Of a stretch of 5,664 nt of DNA, positions 1 through 5,664 are shown piece by piece. A program made the translations under genes and the position numbers. Position 1 is the stretch's first letter; each line of letters begins with the position of its first letter. Origin of the DNA: Rickettsia typhi (lineage in GTDB: Bacteria; Pseudomonadota; Alphaproteobacteria; Rickettsiales; Rickettsiaceae); assembly GCA_945907105.1 (NCBI GenBank), contig CAMDSB010000052.1, positions 1 to 5,664 of the forward strand, written 5' to 3'. The notes beneath the pieces are model-generated. The model was not told where the DNA came from, did no database searches, and saw only the letters and a program-made list of their open reading frames with translations.

Positions 1-9
1 AATTCTGAC

Positions 10-38
10 TTGCATATGAAAAATAAATAATGTTTAAT
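10..38 (+). promoter_or_regulatory. Possible promoter for xseB-mltG
   Basis: A TTGCAT hexamer at 10-15 lies 17 bases before TTTAAT at 33-38, matching the bacterial -35 and -10 consensus at 3 and 5 of 6 positions. The predicted start of transcription falls around 45, about 15 bases before the xseB ATG. The region is so AT-rich that chance matches are common, and xseB could instead be read from an upstream gene, so this is tentative. The segment 33-46 is also a perfect 14-base AT palindrome. Confidence 0.25.
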
Positions 39-60
39 TAATTAAAAATGATTTTATCCC

Positions 61-300
61 ATGACACAATCTAAAGCTATTGAAAAAATGAGTTTTGAAG
101 CTGCGCTTGCTGAACTTGAAGAAATTGTAAGAAAAATTGATACAGGTGAGGAAGATCTTGCCAGCGCCGTCGAGAATTTTGAACGTGGAGTGCTGCTCAA
201 AAAGCACTGTGAATCTATGCTAAAAAACGCTAAGTTAAAAATCGAAAAGATAACGAACGTAACTGATAAAGAAGTGCAAACTGTTGAGGTTGATCTTTAG
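61..300 (+). CDS. xseB: Exodeoxyribonuclease VII small subunit
   Basis: XseB is the small subunit of exonuclease VII, a cytoplasmic enzyme that degrades single-stranded DNA from both ends to oligonucleotides; several small subunits coat the long helix of the XseA subunit. The 79-residue length is normal for the family (about 80). The protein shows the family pattern: [13 protein letters not shown] at residues 11-23, [13 protein letters not shown] at 32-44, then a basic amphipathic helix ([17 protein letters not shown], 48-64). It is acidic and helical with no membrane segment. The ATG at 61 is the natural start because the conserved SFEAAL block follows closely, but no Shine-Dalgarno sequence precedes it. 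Its stop overlaps the mltG start by one base, which suggests an operon. XseA is not in the window and must be encoded elsewhere. The identification is secure. Confidence 0.95.
   Translation: MTQSKAIEKMSFEAALAELEEIVRKIDTGEEDLASAVENFERGVLLKKHCESMLKNAKLKIEKITNVTDKEVQTVEVDL
286..289 (+). promoter_or_regulatory. Ribosome binding site deciding the mltG start
   Basis: GAGG lies inside the end of xseB, 10 bases before the GTG at 300-302. It is the only convincing Shine-Dalgarno-like sequence near the mltG start. The alternative ATG at 324 has none. This supports the GTG start and coupled translation of the two genes. Confidence 0.5.
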
Positions 301-1295
301 TGGTCCTTAATAGCTTTTTAAAAATGAAATTGATTGCTATAATTTCTTTAGCAATAATCACTATCACTATAGCCAATATTATTGGTAGTTATTTAGTTTT
401 ACCTGGGCAATTACTAGAGAAAAAAATAGTTATTATTAAAGCTGGTCTGTCCACTCATGAAATTAGCTTAATTCTGGAGCAAGAAGGCATAATAAAGCAT
501 CAAATGCTATTTGAGTTTATTAGTAAATTATACGGGGCCTTTAAACCGCTCAAGAGTGGTGAGTATGAGTTTACAAAAGCTATTTCGCCATATCAAGTAC
601 TTACAAGGCTTGCCAGTGGTAAATCGGTAGTTCACCGATTTACCATTGCTGAAGGGCAGACGGTTAACGAAATTATTACAAAAATAAATGCTGAAACTAG
701 GCTTTTTGGACAAATTAATCTCAATATTCCAGAAGGTTACTTAATGCCATCAACTTATTTTTATACGTACGGTGATTTACGTGAAAAAATTATTGATGAA
801 ATGCGCAATGGTATGTCAAAGGCTCTGGATGTTGTGATGCTGAAACTTAAAGAAGACTCGCCTTTGAAGACTAGGAGAGATGTACTTATTTTTGCTTCGA
901 TAGTAGAAAGAGAAGCTGGTAATGACAAAGAGCGCCCAGTAATAGCTGGAGTCTTTATCAATCGATTGAAGAGAGGAATGAAACTTCAAGCTGATCCAAC
1001 AGTGATCTATGCTATAACTGAAGGAAAATATAAGTTGAATCGGGCCTTAACGCGCACAGATCTGCAAATTGATTCAAAGTATAATACATACAAAGCAGAG
1101 GGGCTCCCACCGGGGCCAATTGCTTGCCCTGGCGTGGCCTCCCTCGAAGCTTCAGTGTTGCCCGCAAAGACCAATGCCTTATATTTTGTTGTTGATGGTA
1201 CTGGGGGACATAGCTTTTCTAGCACTCTTGAAGAGCATAATATGCATGTTCAGAAATTTAGGCAGCGAATGAAGGAGCAAGAATCCAAAGAATAA
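300..1295 (+). CDS. mltG: Endolytic murein transglycosylase MltG (YceG-like)
   Basis: MltG is an inner-membrane lytic transglycosylase that cuts nascent glycan strands and is thought to set their length by ending polymerisation. The 331 residues are close to the usual 340. A single N-terminal signal anchor spans about residues 9-33, so the catalytic part faces the periplasm. A LysM-like subdomain follows (about 43-95, including the KAGLSTHEISLILEQEGII stretch). The catalytic YceG region carries IVEREAG at 201-207, where E203 matches the catalytic glutamate of E. coli MltG, then VFINRL (218-223), LQADPTVIYA (229-238), YNTY (261-264), GLPPGPIACPG (268-278) and YFVVDGTGGHSF (295-306). All expected motifs are present, so it should be active. 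The GTG start at 300 overlaps the xseB stop; an ATG at 324 would give a protein eight residues shorter that still keeps the anchor. Confidence 0.96.
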   Translation: MVLNSFLKMKLIAIISLAIITITIANIIGSYLVLPGQLLEKKIVIIKAGLSTHEISLILEQEGIIKHQMLFEFISKLYGAFKPLKSGEYEFTKAISPYQVLTRLASGKSVVHRFTIAEGQTVNEIITKINAETRLFGQINLNIPEGYLMPSTYFYTYGDLREKIIDEMRNGMSKALDVVMLKLKEDSPLKTRRDVLIFASIVEREAGNDKERPVIAGVFINRLKRGMKLQADPTVIYAITEGKYKLNRALTRTDLQIDSKYNTYKAEGLPPGPIACPGVASLEASVLPAKTNALYFVVDGTGGHSFSSTLEEHNMHVQKFRQRMKEQESKE

Positions 1296-1379
1296 TATAA
1301 ATTTATATTAATATTATAAGAGAAAGTTCAATATCTCGTTCATAAGCTTTGGTAATTCTTGCTGTCGTTCAATATATCA
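1296..1379. other. Convergent spacer with AT palindrome
   Basis: These 84 bases separate the ends of mltG and the ankyrin gene, so both transcripts must stop here or run into each other. A perfect 18-base palindrome of only A and T covers 1293-1310, including the mltG stop. It has no G or C and no clear T-run after it, so it is a poor intrinsic terminator by the standard model. The 9-base GTTCAATAT occurs twice, at 1326-1334 and 1367-1375. No gene or RNA was recognised. Confidence 0.4.
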
Positions 1380-3299
1380 TCATAGTTCCGGATATTGTTC
1401 TAAGATATCACCAACTACTATACTATCAAGAAAATCGGAATTCTCAATTTTAACACAGCTACCAACATTATGGCTATAAGCTTCTATCGCGACATCTTTG
1501 GATAATATTCCTAGGTCTTTAAAATGCTTGCATACAAGTTTAAGCTGATCGCTATTTGGCATATAGTGGCCACTACCGTTAGTGATCTTTGTAATCAAAC
1601 CATCTTTAAATTTAATATGACCACCACAAGCTACTGGCTGTCCATAACCATACATTGGAGTATCATCTAGGTAAGTTTTACCTTCTGTTCCTTTTAAAAA
1701 GTACGAATGGCACATACCATAGCCTTTTGCATTAACAAACAATGTACCATTTTTGTTAACAACATAATGAGTACCACAGTCTGCTACATTATTTATATCA
1801 CTATCATCTAATAATTTATCAGTAGCAGTTAAATAAACTTTTCCTTCTTTTATATAGGTTTTACTTTGCTCTTTTATTTCAGGTAAATTATTTTGAGCCA
1901 ACTCCCCACCTTCATTACCCGAGGTTTGAGTAGTTAAAACAAATTTATCATTTTTGAAAGTATATTTTAGTTGAAATAGAGTTAAAGCTTTGGTTGCTTT
2001 TGAACTGTCTTCGTGATTATTCTCTAGAATTTTTTGAACTAATTGAGGCCCATGCTCCTGCTTAATAAATGCTAAAATCTGAGAAGAGCAAGTATTGTTA
2101 AAGGTAGAAGATTTAATTAAAGTTTTGGCAATTTTAAATATCTCTTCCATATCACCAGAATTAACTATTTTTAAAATTTTTGAAGTAGGATGATTAAACT
2201 TAGCTGCCATCTCTCTGCTCCAAGAAGTAGAAACATCAAAGTAACCTTGATAATCAGACAAGTCTATTGCTTCATTTTCTTCTATGAGAAAATTCGTAAT
2301 TATTTGGTTTTGACAATTAACGGCCTTGATTAATAATTCCTTTTTATCATATTTTTCTGCTTTTGAGATCAAAAATTTAGTCATTTCAATTCCTGAAGGT
2401 TGAGAATTTACAAGACTAATTTCCAAAGCCTTATCCCAAGATAATTTTATACCTTTACTCATTAGATACTGTAGCATATCCAAGTTACTATTTCTTATAA
2501 GGGGCTCCCAAAGGCTGATATCTCCAAAGTAATTTTTATTTAGATCGGCGCCGTTTTCTATAAGTAATTCGCATATATATTTGTTACTAGCTGTTACAGT
2601 TTCGTACAGGGCAGAATTATGTACGAAATCAGATTGAAACTCAGCACCATTAGCAATTAAATATTTAGCGATAATTTTTGTAACAGGAGTATTTAATCTG
2701 ATAGCAATGACTAAAGGTGATGTTTGAGTAGGATTTATTGGGTTTATTTGCGCCCCAAGGGTAAGACATGTGCTAATTGGATCTAATGTAAAAGTCTCTA
2801 TAGCCATTTGAGTTGCCACCGCTAAAGGCGTTATAGCATAATCTATGGTAGGATTTATGTTTGCTCCTAACTTAACTAAGTATTGGGCCATAATCTTAGA
2901 ACAAGGACCGTTTACTTTTATAATTTCAGTTAAAGGGGAAAAGCGGCTATTTTCAGGGTTTAAATGAGCTCCTAACTTAATTAATCTATCTAATGTAGAA
3001 TCTATGTGTTCAATAGAATCAGCCAAAGATGCAACATTACAAGCCGCACCAAGCGGTGTTACAGTAACGTATTGAAATTCAGGGTTAACATTCACCCCTT
3101 GTTCTAGAAAAAAATTTATTATTTTAGTATTTTGGCTATATATAGCATAAGCGAAAACAGGAACCATTGAGGGATCAAGTGCATTAACGTTTGCACCTTT
3201 GTTAGTTACGAAATCTTTTACGGTTTCAAAATCACCTGCTTGAATAGCTTGGAGAAAAGCTGGAGTTGCAAATTCCGGAGCCTTGTATGGAGTTTTCAT
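1380..3299 (-). CDS. Ankyrin-repeat protein with C-terminal IQM-like domain
   Basis: This 639-residue protein has no signal peptide or membrane segment. Residues 11-290 form about eight irregular ankyrin repeats, recognised by the turn motif at GANVNALD (35), GVNVNPEF (68), GAHLNPE (110), GANINPT (145), GAQINPI (182), GAEFQSD (218), GADLNKN (250) and GIKLSWD (283). Repeats usually bind proteins. A helical linker with little recognisable sequence covers about 290-470. Residues about 474-600 resemble the core of plant IQM proteins and related fungal proteins: YVVNKNGTLFV (512-522), HSYFLKG (531-537), VACGGHIKFKDGLITKI (556-572), SGHYMP (576-581). No IQ calmodulin-binding motif is seen. The gene has its own promoter upstream and is convergent with mltG. 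The ATG at 3299 opens directly before the first repeat; only a weak GGTAG precedes it. A host-directed effector is a reasonable inference, but no secretion signal can be proved here. The repeats are certain; the C-terminal assignment rests on memory of family motifs. Confidence 0.9.
   Translation of the reverse strand: MKTPYKAPEFATPAFLQAIQAGDFETVKDFVTNKGANVNALDPSMVPVFAYAIYSQNTKIINFFLEQGVNVNPEFQYVTVTPLGAACNVASLADSIEHIDSTLDRLIKLGAHLNPENSRFSPLTEIIKVNGPCSKIMAQYLVKLGANINPTIDYAITPLAVATQMAIETFTLDPISTCLTLGAQINPINPTQTSPLVIAIRLNTPVTKIIAKYLIANGAEFQSDFVHNSALYETVTASNKYICELLIENGADLNKNYFGDISLWEPLIRNSNLDMLQYLMSKGIKLSWDKALEISLVNSQPSGIEMTKFLISKAEKYDKKELLIKAVNCQNQIITNFLIEENEAIDLSDYQGYFDVSTSWSREMAAKFNHPTSKILKIVNSGDMEEIFKIAKTLIKSSTFNNTCSSQILAFIKQEHGPQLVQKILENNHEDSSKATKALTLFQLKYTFKNDKFVLTTQTSGNEGGELAQNNLPEIKEQSKTYIKEGKVYLTATDKLLDDSDINNVADCGTHYVVNKNGTLFVNAKGYGMCHSYFLKGTEGKTYLDDTPMYGYGQPVACGGHIKFKDGLITKITNGSGHYMPNSDQLKLVCKHFKDLGILSKDVAIEAYSHNVGSCVKIENSDFLDSIVVGDILEQYPEL
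1500..1880 (-). other. IQM-like (HSxFL...SGHYxP) domain within the ankyrin protein
   Basis: This segment encodes residues 474-600. It follows the order known from plant IQM proteins: a strand ending in an EGK/DGR turn (EGKVYL, 485-490), a hydrophobic strand pair (HYVVNKNGTLFV), the HSxFL motif, a G-rich strand pair around G559-G567, then SGHYxP and a closing helix (SDQLKLVCKHFKDLGI). In the plant proteins as I remember them, the HSSFL motif runs almost directly into the AAG strand. Here about 16 residues (538-553, rich in Y, D and G) are inserted between them. H531, S532, G577, H578 and Y579 are the residues expected to be invariant. The function of this core is not known to me. Confidence 0.65.
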
Positions 3300-3312
3300 A
3301 ATATTAACTACC

Positions 3313-3356
3313 TATTAATTAATGTGTAGCTAATATACCATATTATTAATTAATGT
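3313..3356. repeat. Pair of 13-base direct repeats around the ankyrin promoter
   Basis: TATTAATTAATGT occurs twice without mismatch, at 3313-3325 and 3344-3356, with starts 31 bases apart, close to three helical turns. Each contains the palindrome ATTAATTAAT. One copy overlaps the -35/spacer side and the other overlaps the predicted transcription start, the positions where a dimeric regulator could block polymerase. Because TTAATTAA-like strings are frequent in this AT-rich DNA (also at 33-46 and near 3380), a regulatory role is only a suggestion. Confidence 0.4.
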
Positions 3357-3359
3357 AAA
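3332..3359 (-). promoter_or_regulatory. Promoter of the ankyrin gene
   Basis: Read on the minus strand, TTTACA (plus-strand 3354-3359) matches the -35 consensus at 5 of 6 positions. It lies 16 bases before TATATT (plus-strand 3332-3337), which matches the -10 consensus at 5 of 6 and is preceded by TGG, an extended -10 (TGN). Transcription would start near 3325, leaving a leader of about 25 bases before the ATG at 3299. This is the best promoter in the window and implies that the ankyrin gene is expressed separately from the upstream sugE-like gene. Confidence 0.55.
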
Positions 3360-3431
3360 TGATTAATAATGGGATCAGGTTAATTAATTTAGCAAATAGA
3401 TTTTTTTTACTTATCTCTGCCATGTTAACTT

Positions 3432-3443
3432 AGCGGTATCGCT
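3432..3443. other. Small GC hairpin in the sugE-ankyrin spacer
   Basis: AGCG-GTAT-CGCT forms a four-pair stem with a four-base loop, extendable by two A-T pairs if one base bulges. A second imperfect stem (TGCTT with AAGGCA, 3457-3476) lies between it and the sugE-like stop codon. Together they may help end the sugE transcript on the minus strand, but neither is followed by a T-run in that direction. The eight-T run at 3401-3408 is on the other strand. No gene is visible in 3300-3486. Confidence 0.25.
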
Positions 3444-3486
3444 TAATATATTATTATGCTTGGATCAGCTAAGGCAATTTCTTATA

Positions 3487-3804
3487 TCACTTAACGCCAA
3501 GCTTTAGACCAATGATTCCTATCAATATCATACCAACAAAGACAATACTATTGGTAGAAATAGGGTCTTTAAGTATTAGTAAACCATACGCAAATACGCC
3601 TACTATTCCAATGCCAGTCCACACCGCATAGGCAATGCTCATAGGAATGGTTTTAGTTGCCAGCCCTAGAAAAATTATGCTAAGACCCATTGAGACTATT
3701 ACTAAAATTAAGGGGAGAGTAATTTTTAATCCATCGCAGTATTTTATACCCACGGCCCAGAATATCTCAAAGATACCAGCTATTAATAGATATAACCACG
3801 CCAT
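3487..3804 (-). CDS. sugE: Small multidrug resistance protein, guanidinium exporter (SugE/Gdx) type
   Basis: This 105-residue protein of four membrane helices (about 2-21, 29-49, 57-77 and 84-103) belongs to the SMR family, which exchanges protons for cationic substrates across the inner membrane as an antiparallel dimer. E13 is the essential proton and substrate site. G10, W16, S42, Y59 and W62 sit at the positions that mark the guanidinium-exporter (Gdx) branch rather than EmrE-type drug exporters, and the EIFWAVGIKY and AYAVWTGIG blocks are typical of SugE. Only one SMR gene is present, so a homodimer with dual topology is expected. The ATG at 3804 is preceded by a weak TAGG. It lies 30 bases after the zinc-ribbon gene and is probably cotranscribed with it. 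No guanidine riboswitch can fit in that gap. Guanidinium export is inferred from family residues. Confidence 0.93.
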   Translation of the reverse strand: MAWLYLLIAGIFEIFWAVGIKYCDGLKITLPLILVIVSMGLSIIFLGLATKTIPMSIAYAVWTGIGIVGVFAYGLLILKDPISTNSIVFVGMILIGIIGLKLGVK

Positions 3805-3819
3805 GTAAATTAACCTATA

Positions 3820-3833
3820 TAATTTATAAATTA
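3820..3833. repeat. 14-base AT palindrome between zinc-ribbon and sugE-like genes
   Basis: TAATTTATAAATTA is perfectly self-complementary and fills nearly half of the 30-base gap between the two minus-strand genes, ending just before the stop codon of the first. It could form a weak RNA hairpin that affects translation or RNA processing between the genes, or it may be chance in AT-rich DNA. Confidence 0.3.
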
Positions 3834-3834
3834 G

Positions 3835-4452
3835 TTATCGGAGAATAAAATCAATTTTATTGCCAATCATAATATCAATACTGTCCGCTGCAGAAGGGGC
3901 AGGCACGAACTCAGTGTTAATCTGGATATCCTGCTTTGGAGACATGTCAACGTTATTATTCTGATCATCAATTTTTGAGTCAATGATTTTGCCGTTTTTA
4001 TCAAAAAATCTGATTCTGACTAACGGCATTTTAACTATTGTGGCGGCACTGTTATGAACTTTGTAGCTAATAGTTATCTTGTCTAGATCCTTCTGATTTT
4101 GTACTTGAACATCTTTGATACTTAAATTATTACTATTAAGGAGGGTATTAATTCCAAGGCTAGTTGGAAAAACCATAATTATCATAAAGATTATTAATCC
4201 TATCATTACAACCGGCATTACATAAAGATATGGTTGAATTTTAATAGGTAAGAGGGCTGGTAAATTTATGCCATTGCCTAAAGGAGTTGTTACAAGTGGT
4301 TGCGTTCTTATCGGTTCAATTCTCAGCTGATCAGCTAGTTTGTGATGCCAGACATGAGAACATTTTGAGCACTTAACTTTTCTACCCTCTTTGCCAATTT
4401 GTTCTGGCTTTACTACAAATTTTGTATCACATTCTGGGCAGGCGATATACAT
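3835..4452 (-). CDS. MJ0042-type zinc-ribbon membrane protein
   Basis: The 205-residue protein begins with an MJ0042-type zinc ribbon: CPEC at residues 5-8 and CSKC at 28-31 supply four zinc-binding cysteines, followed by the usual HVWHHK. A linker rich in proline and threonine (about 41-70) leads to one membrane helix at about 74-96. The remaining part (about 108-205) looks like a periplasmic beta-rich domain of the DUF3426 type, with VQNQKDLDKITISYKVHNSA (117-136) and PLVRIRFFDKNGKII (143-157). This layout is common in alphaproteobacteria and other proteobacteria; the zinc ribbon should be cytoplasmic. The molecular role is not established. The start is fixed by the ribbon, which begins at residue 2; no Shine-Dalgarno sequence precedes it. 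It is divergent from dapD and leads the probable two-gene unit with the SMR gene. Confidence 0.88.
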   Translation of the reverse strand: MYIACPECDTKFVVKPEQIGKEGRKVKCSKCSHVWHHKLADQLRIEPIRTQPLVTTPLGNGINLPALLPIKIQPYLYVMPVVMIGLIIFMIIMVFPTSLGINTLLNSNNLSIKDVQVQNQKDLDKITISYKVHNSAATIVKMPLVRIRFFDKNGKIIDSKIDDQNNNVDMSPKQDIQINTEFVPAPSAADSIDIMIGNKIDFILR

Positions 4453-4488
4453 ATGTTATATACTAATTGGCTTTGCTATATATGAATT

Positions 4489-4519
4489 TTGACAAAAACT
4501 ATTTACGTAAGAATAAAAT
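4489..4519 (+). promoter_or_regulatory. Possible promoter of dapD
   Basis: A perfect -35 hexamer TTGACA lies at 4489-4494. The best -10, TAAAAT at 4514-4519, matches 5 of 6 positions but sits 19 bases away, longer than the ideal 17. Transcription would start near 4526, giving a leader of about 45 bases before the ATG at 4571. The promoter lies in the 118-base region shared with the divergent zinc-ribbon gene. Confidence 0.45.
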
Positions 4520-4570
4520 ACAGCTATTTATATTTGTATTCAACCTTAAAAAGATACGATATAGCTCCTC

Positions 4571-5398
4571 ATGGAAAATTATATTACAGCAATTGAAGAG
4601 CTTTGGCAAACAAGAGATACTCTAGGCAAAAACGAAGAGCAATTTGCTAAAGGAAAATGTATTATAGATGATATAATTTCTTTACTTGATAATGGGAGCA
4701 TTAGTGTAAATTATAAAAAAGATGGTCAATGGCTCGTTAATGAGTGGGTGAAGAAAGCAATATTACTCAGTTTCAAAACATCGGAAATGAGAATTTTTGA
4801 TGGAAGTTTTTCAAAATGGTACGATAAAATCGAGCCCAAATTTGCCAATGGTGATGAAGAGCAAATTAAGCAATCTAATTCAAGATTTGTACCAGGTGCT
4901 TATATCAGAAAAGGAGCATTTATCGGTAAAAATGTTGTAGTGATGCCTTCATTTATTAATATAGGAGCGCATATTGGGGATGGATCATTGATTGATACAT
5001 GGGCTACGGTTGGGTCGTGCGCATATATTGGAAAAAATTGTCATATCTCTGGGGGAACTGGTATTGGTGGTGTACTTGAACCTTTGCAGGCTAGTCCAGT
5101 AATTATTGAAGATAACTGTTTTATCGGGGCGAGATCGGAAATAGCAGAAGGGGTGCTAGTGGAGGAAGGTTCTGTTATTAGCATGGGAGTGTTTATTAGC
5201 GCGTCCACTAAGATAGTCAACCGTAGCACGGGCGAGATTATTTTTGGTAAAGTTCCTGCTTACTCTGTTGTTGTGCCTGGCTATTTGCCAGCAAAGGAAC
5301 ATGGAATGCCAGGGCTTTCATGTGCGGTGATCGTTAAACAAGTAGACCAAAAAACCCGCCAAAAAACAAGCATCAATGAATTGCTTAGAGAATTCTAG
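4571..5398 (+). CDS. dapD: 2,3,4,5-tetrahydropyridine-2,6-dicarboxylate N-succinyltransferase
   Basis: DapD transfers succinyl from succinyl-CoA to tetrahydrodipicolinate in the cytoplasm, a step towards meso-diaminopimelate for peptidoglycan and lysine. The 275 residues match the E. coli enzyme (274). The N-terminal helical domain (1-about 100) contains [18 protein letters not shown] (51-68). The left-handed beta-helix of hexapeptide repeats follows (about 105-235), with [36 protein letters not shown] (142-156), GGVLEPLQA (166-174), [16 protein letters not shown] (180-195) and [10 protein letters not shown] (198-207). The C-terminal part has CAVIVKQVD (251-259) and INELLREF. D142 and E189 lie in the conserved active-site blocks. 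No break is seen. The ATG at 4571 gives the full family N-terminus but has no Shine-Dalgarno sequence. The presence of dapD shows that the organism uses the succinylase route to DAP. Confidence 0.97.
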   Translation: MENYITAIEELWQTRDTLGKNEEQFAKGKCIIDDIISLLDNGSISVNYKKDGQWLVNEWVKKAILLSFKTSEMRIFDGSFSKWYDKIEPKFANGDEEQIKQSNSRFVPGAYIRKGAFIGKNVVVMPSFINIGAHIGDGSLIDTWATVGSCAYIGKNCHISGGTGIGGVLEPLQASPVIIEDNCFIGARSEIAEGVLVEEGSVISMGVFISASTKIVNRSTGEIIFGKVPAYSVVVPGYLPAKEHGMPGLSCAVIVKQVDQKTRQKTSINELLREF

Positions 5399-5445
5399 TT
5401 TGTTGTGTTAAAGAATGGTATCAATTTAATTTATTACCCAGAATA

Positions 5446-5664
5446 ATGAGACAAATTATTATATTTGGTAGTTCCCGGAGCTTTGGAAATACAAGAAAAA
5501 TCGTAAATGACGTAATAGCACAATCTAATATAGATTTAGTGGATTTAAATACATTAGATATTACTCCATATGATTATGAACATCGTAATCAATCTGATGA
5601 TTTTATACCGCTTATAGAGAGAGTGGTGACTTACGACAAAATTATTATAGCGACCCCAGTATAT
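5446..5664 (+). CDS. Flavodoxin-fold NAD(P)H-dependent oxidoreductase, partial (3' end outside window)
   Basis: An open frame begins with ATG at 5446 and stays open for 73 codons to the window edge. It starts MRQIIIFGSSRSFGNT, where GSSRSFGNT (residues 8-16) is the FMN phosphate-binding loop typical of the NADPH-dependent FMN reductase and flavodoxin-2 families. A second strand follows (IDLVDLN, 29-35). The visible end, YDKIIIATPVY (63-73), is the conserved strand and loop that contact the flavin ring. It is probably a soluble FMN-binding quinone or flavin reductase, but the missing remainder prevents a closer assignment. The 47-base gap after dapD has no clear terminator, so it may be read from the same transcript. 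No Shine-Dalgarno sequence is seen before the ATG. Confidence 0.85.
   Translation, partial: MRQIIIFGSSRSFGNTRKIVNDVIAQSNIDLVDLNTLDITPYDYEHRNQSDDFIPLIERVVTYDKIIIATPVY

Noticed and set aside
1..30. Open frame from the window edge ending in TAA at 28-30, possibly the tail of an upstream gene
   Set aside because: Only nine codons are visible (NSDLHMKNK) and they match no family I know; an open frame this short is expected by chance.
1007..1272. Open frames on both strands inside mltG and others inside dapD
   Set aside because: They overlap strongly conserved reading frames and encode no recognisable protein pattern.
3372..3480. Repeat of GGATCAG at 3372-3378 and 3462-3468 with partly similar flanks
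   Set aside because: Only 14 of 19 bases agree over the longer alignment; too short and imperfect to call a repeat element or attachment site.
3300..3486. Palindromic or mobile element, tRNA or small RNA in the largest spacer
   Set aside because: No cloverleaf, terminal inverted repeats or remnant of a transposase frame can be seen; the promoter and small hairpins account for the recognisable structure.
4453..4500. Minus-strand promoter for the zinc-ribbon gene (TTCATA, 18 bases, TATATA)
   Set aside because: It would place the transcription start almost at the ATG, the -35 is weak, and many equivalent AT-rich pairings exist.
5399..5445. Terminator between dapD and the flavodoxin-fold gene
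   Set aside because: The only pairing is a four-base GGTA/TACC stem with a long loop and no T-run.

Overview
The window looks like a chromosomal segment of an AT-rich, host-associated alphaproteobacterium, most likely a member of Rickettsiales or a similar intracellular lineage. The reasons are the very AT-rich spacers, starts that mostly lack a clear Shine-Dalgarno sequence, a membrane protein with an MJ0042-type zinc ribbon (common in alphaproteobacteria), a large ankyrin-repeat protein, and retained peptidoglycan and diaminopimelate genes. The genus cannot be fixed from the sequence alone.

Left part (1-1295, + strand): xseB, the small subunit of exonuclease VII, is followed by mltG, the endolytic murein transglycosylase. 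They share one base (TAG/GTG), so they are probably translated together. An 84-base AT-rich spacer separates mltG from the convergent gene that follows.

Middle part (1380-4452, - strand): read in the direction of transcription, this holds an MJ0042 zinc-ribbon membrane protein, then, 30 bases on, a guanidinium-exporter-type small multidrug resistance protein (SugE/Gdx), then a 182-base or so spacer carrying a good promoter, then a 639-residue ankyrin protein. The ankyrin protein is the most unusual item. After about eight irregular ankyrin repeats and a helical linker it ends in a domain that resembles the core of plant and fungal IQM-type proteins, with the signature HSxFL...VAxxG...GxIxxI...SGHYxP. 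A fusion of ankyrin repeats to a eukaryote-like domain suggests a host-directed effector, but this is inference.

Right part (4571-5664, + strand): dapD, which makes N-succinyl-2-amino-6-oxopimelate for diaminopimelate and lysine synthesis, is followed 47 bases later by the start of a flavodoxin-fold NAD(P)H-dependent oxidoreductase that runs off the window. The dapD and zinc-ribbon genes are divergent and share a 118-base promoter region. MltG and DapD together indicate that the organism makes and remodels DAP-type peptidoglycan.
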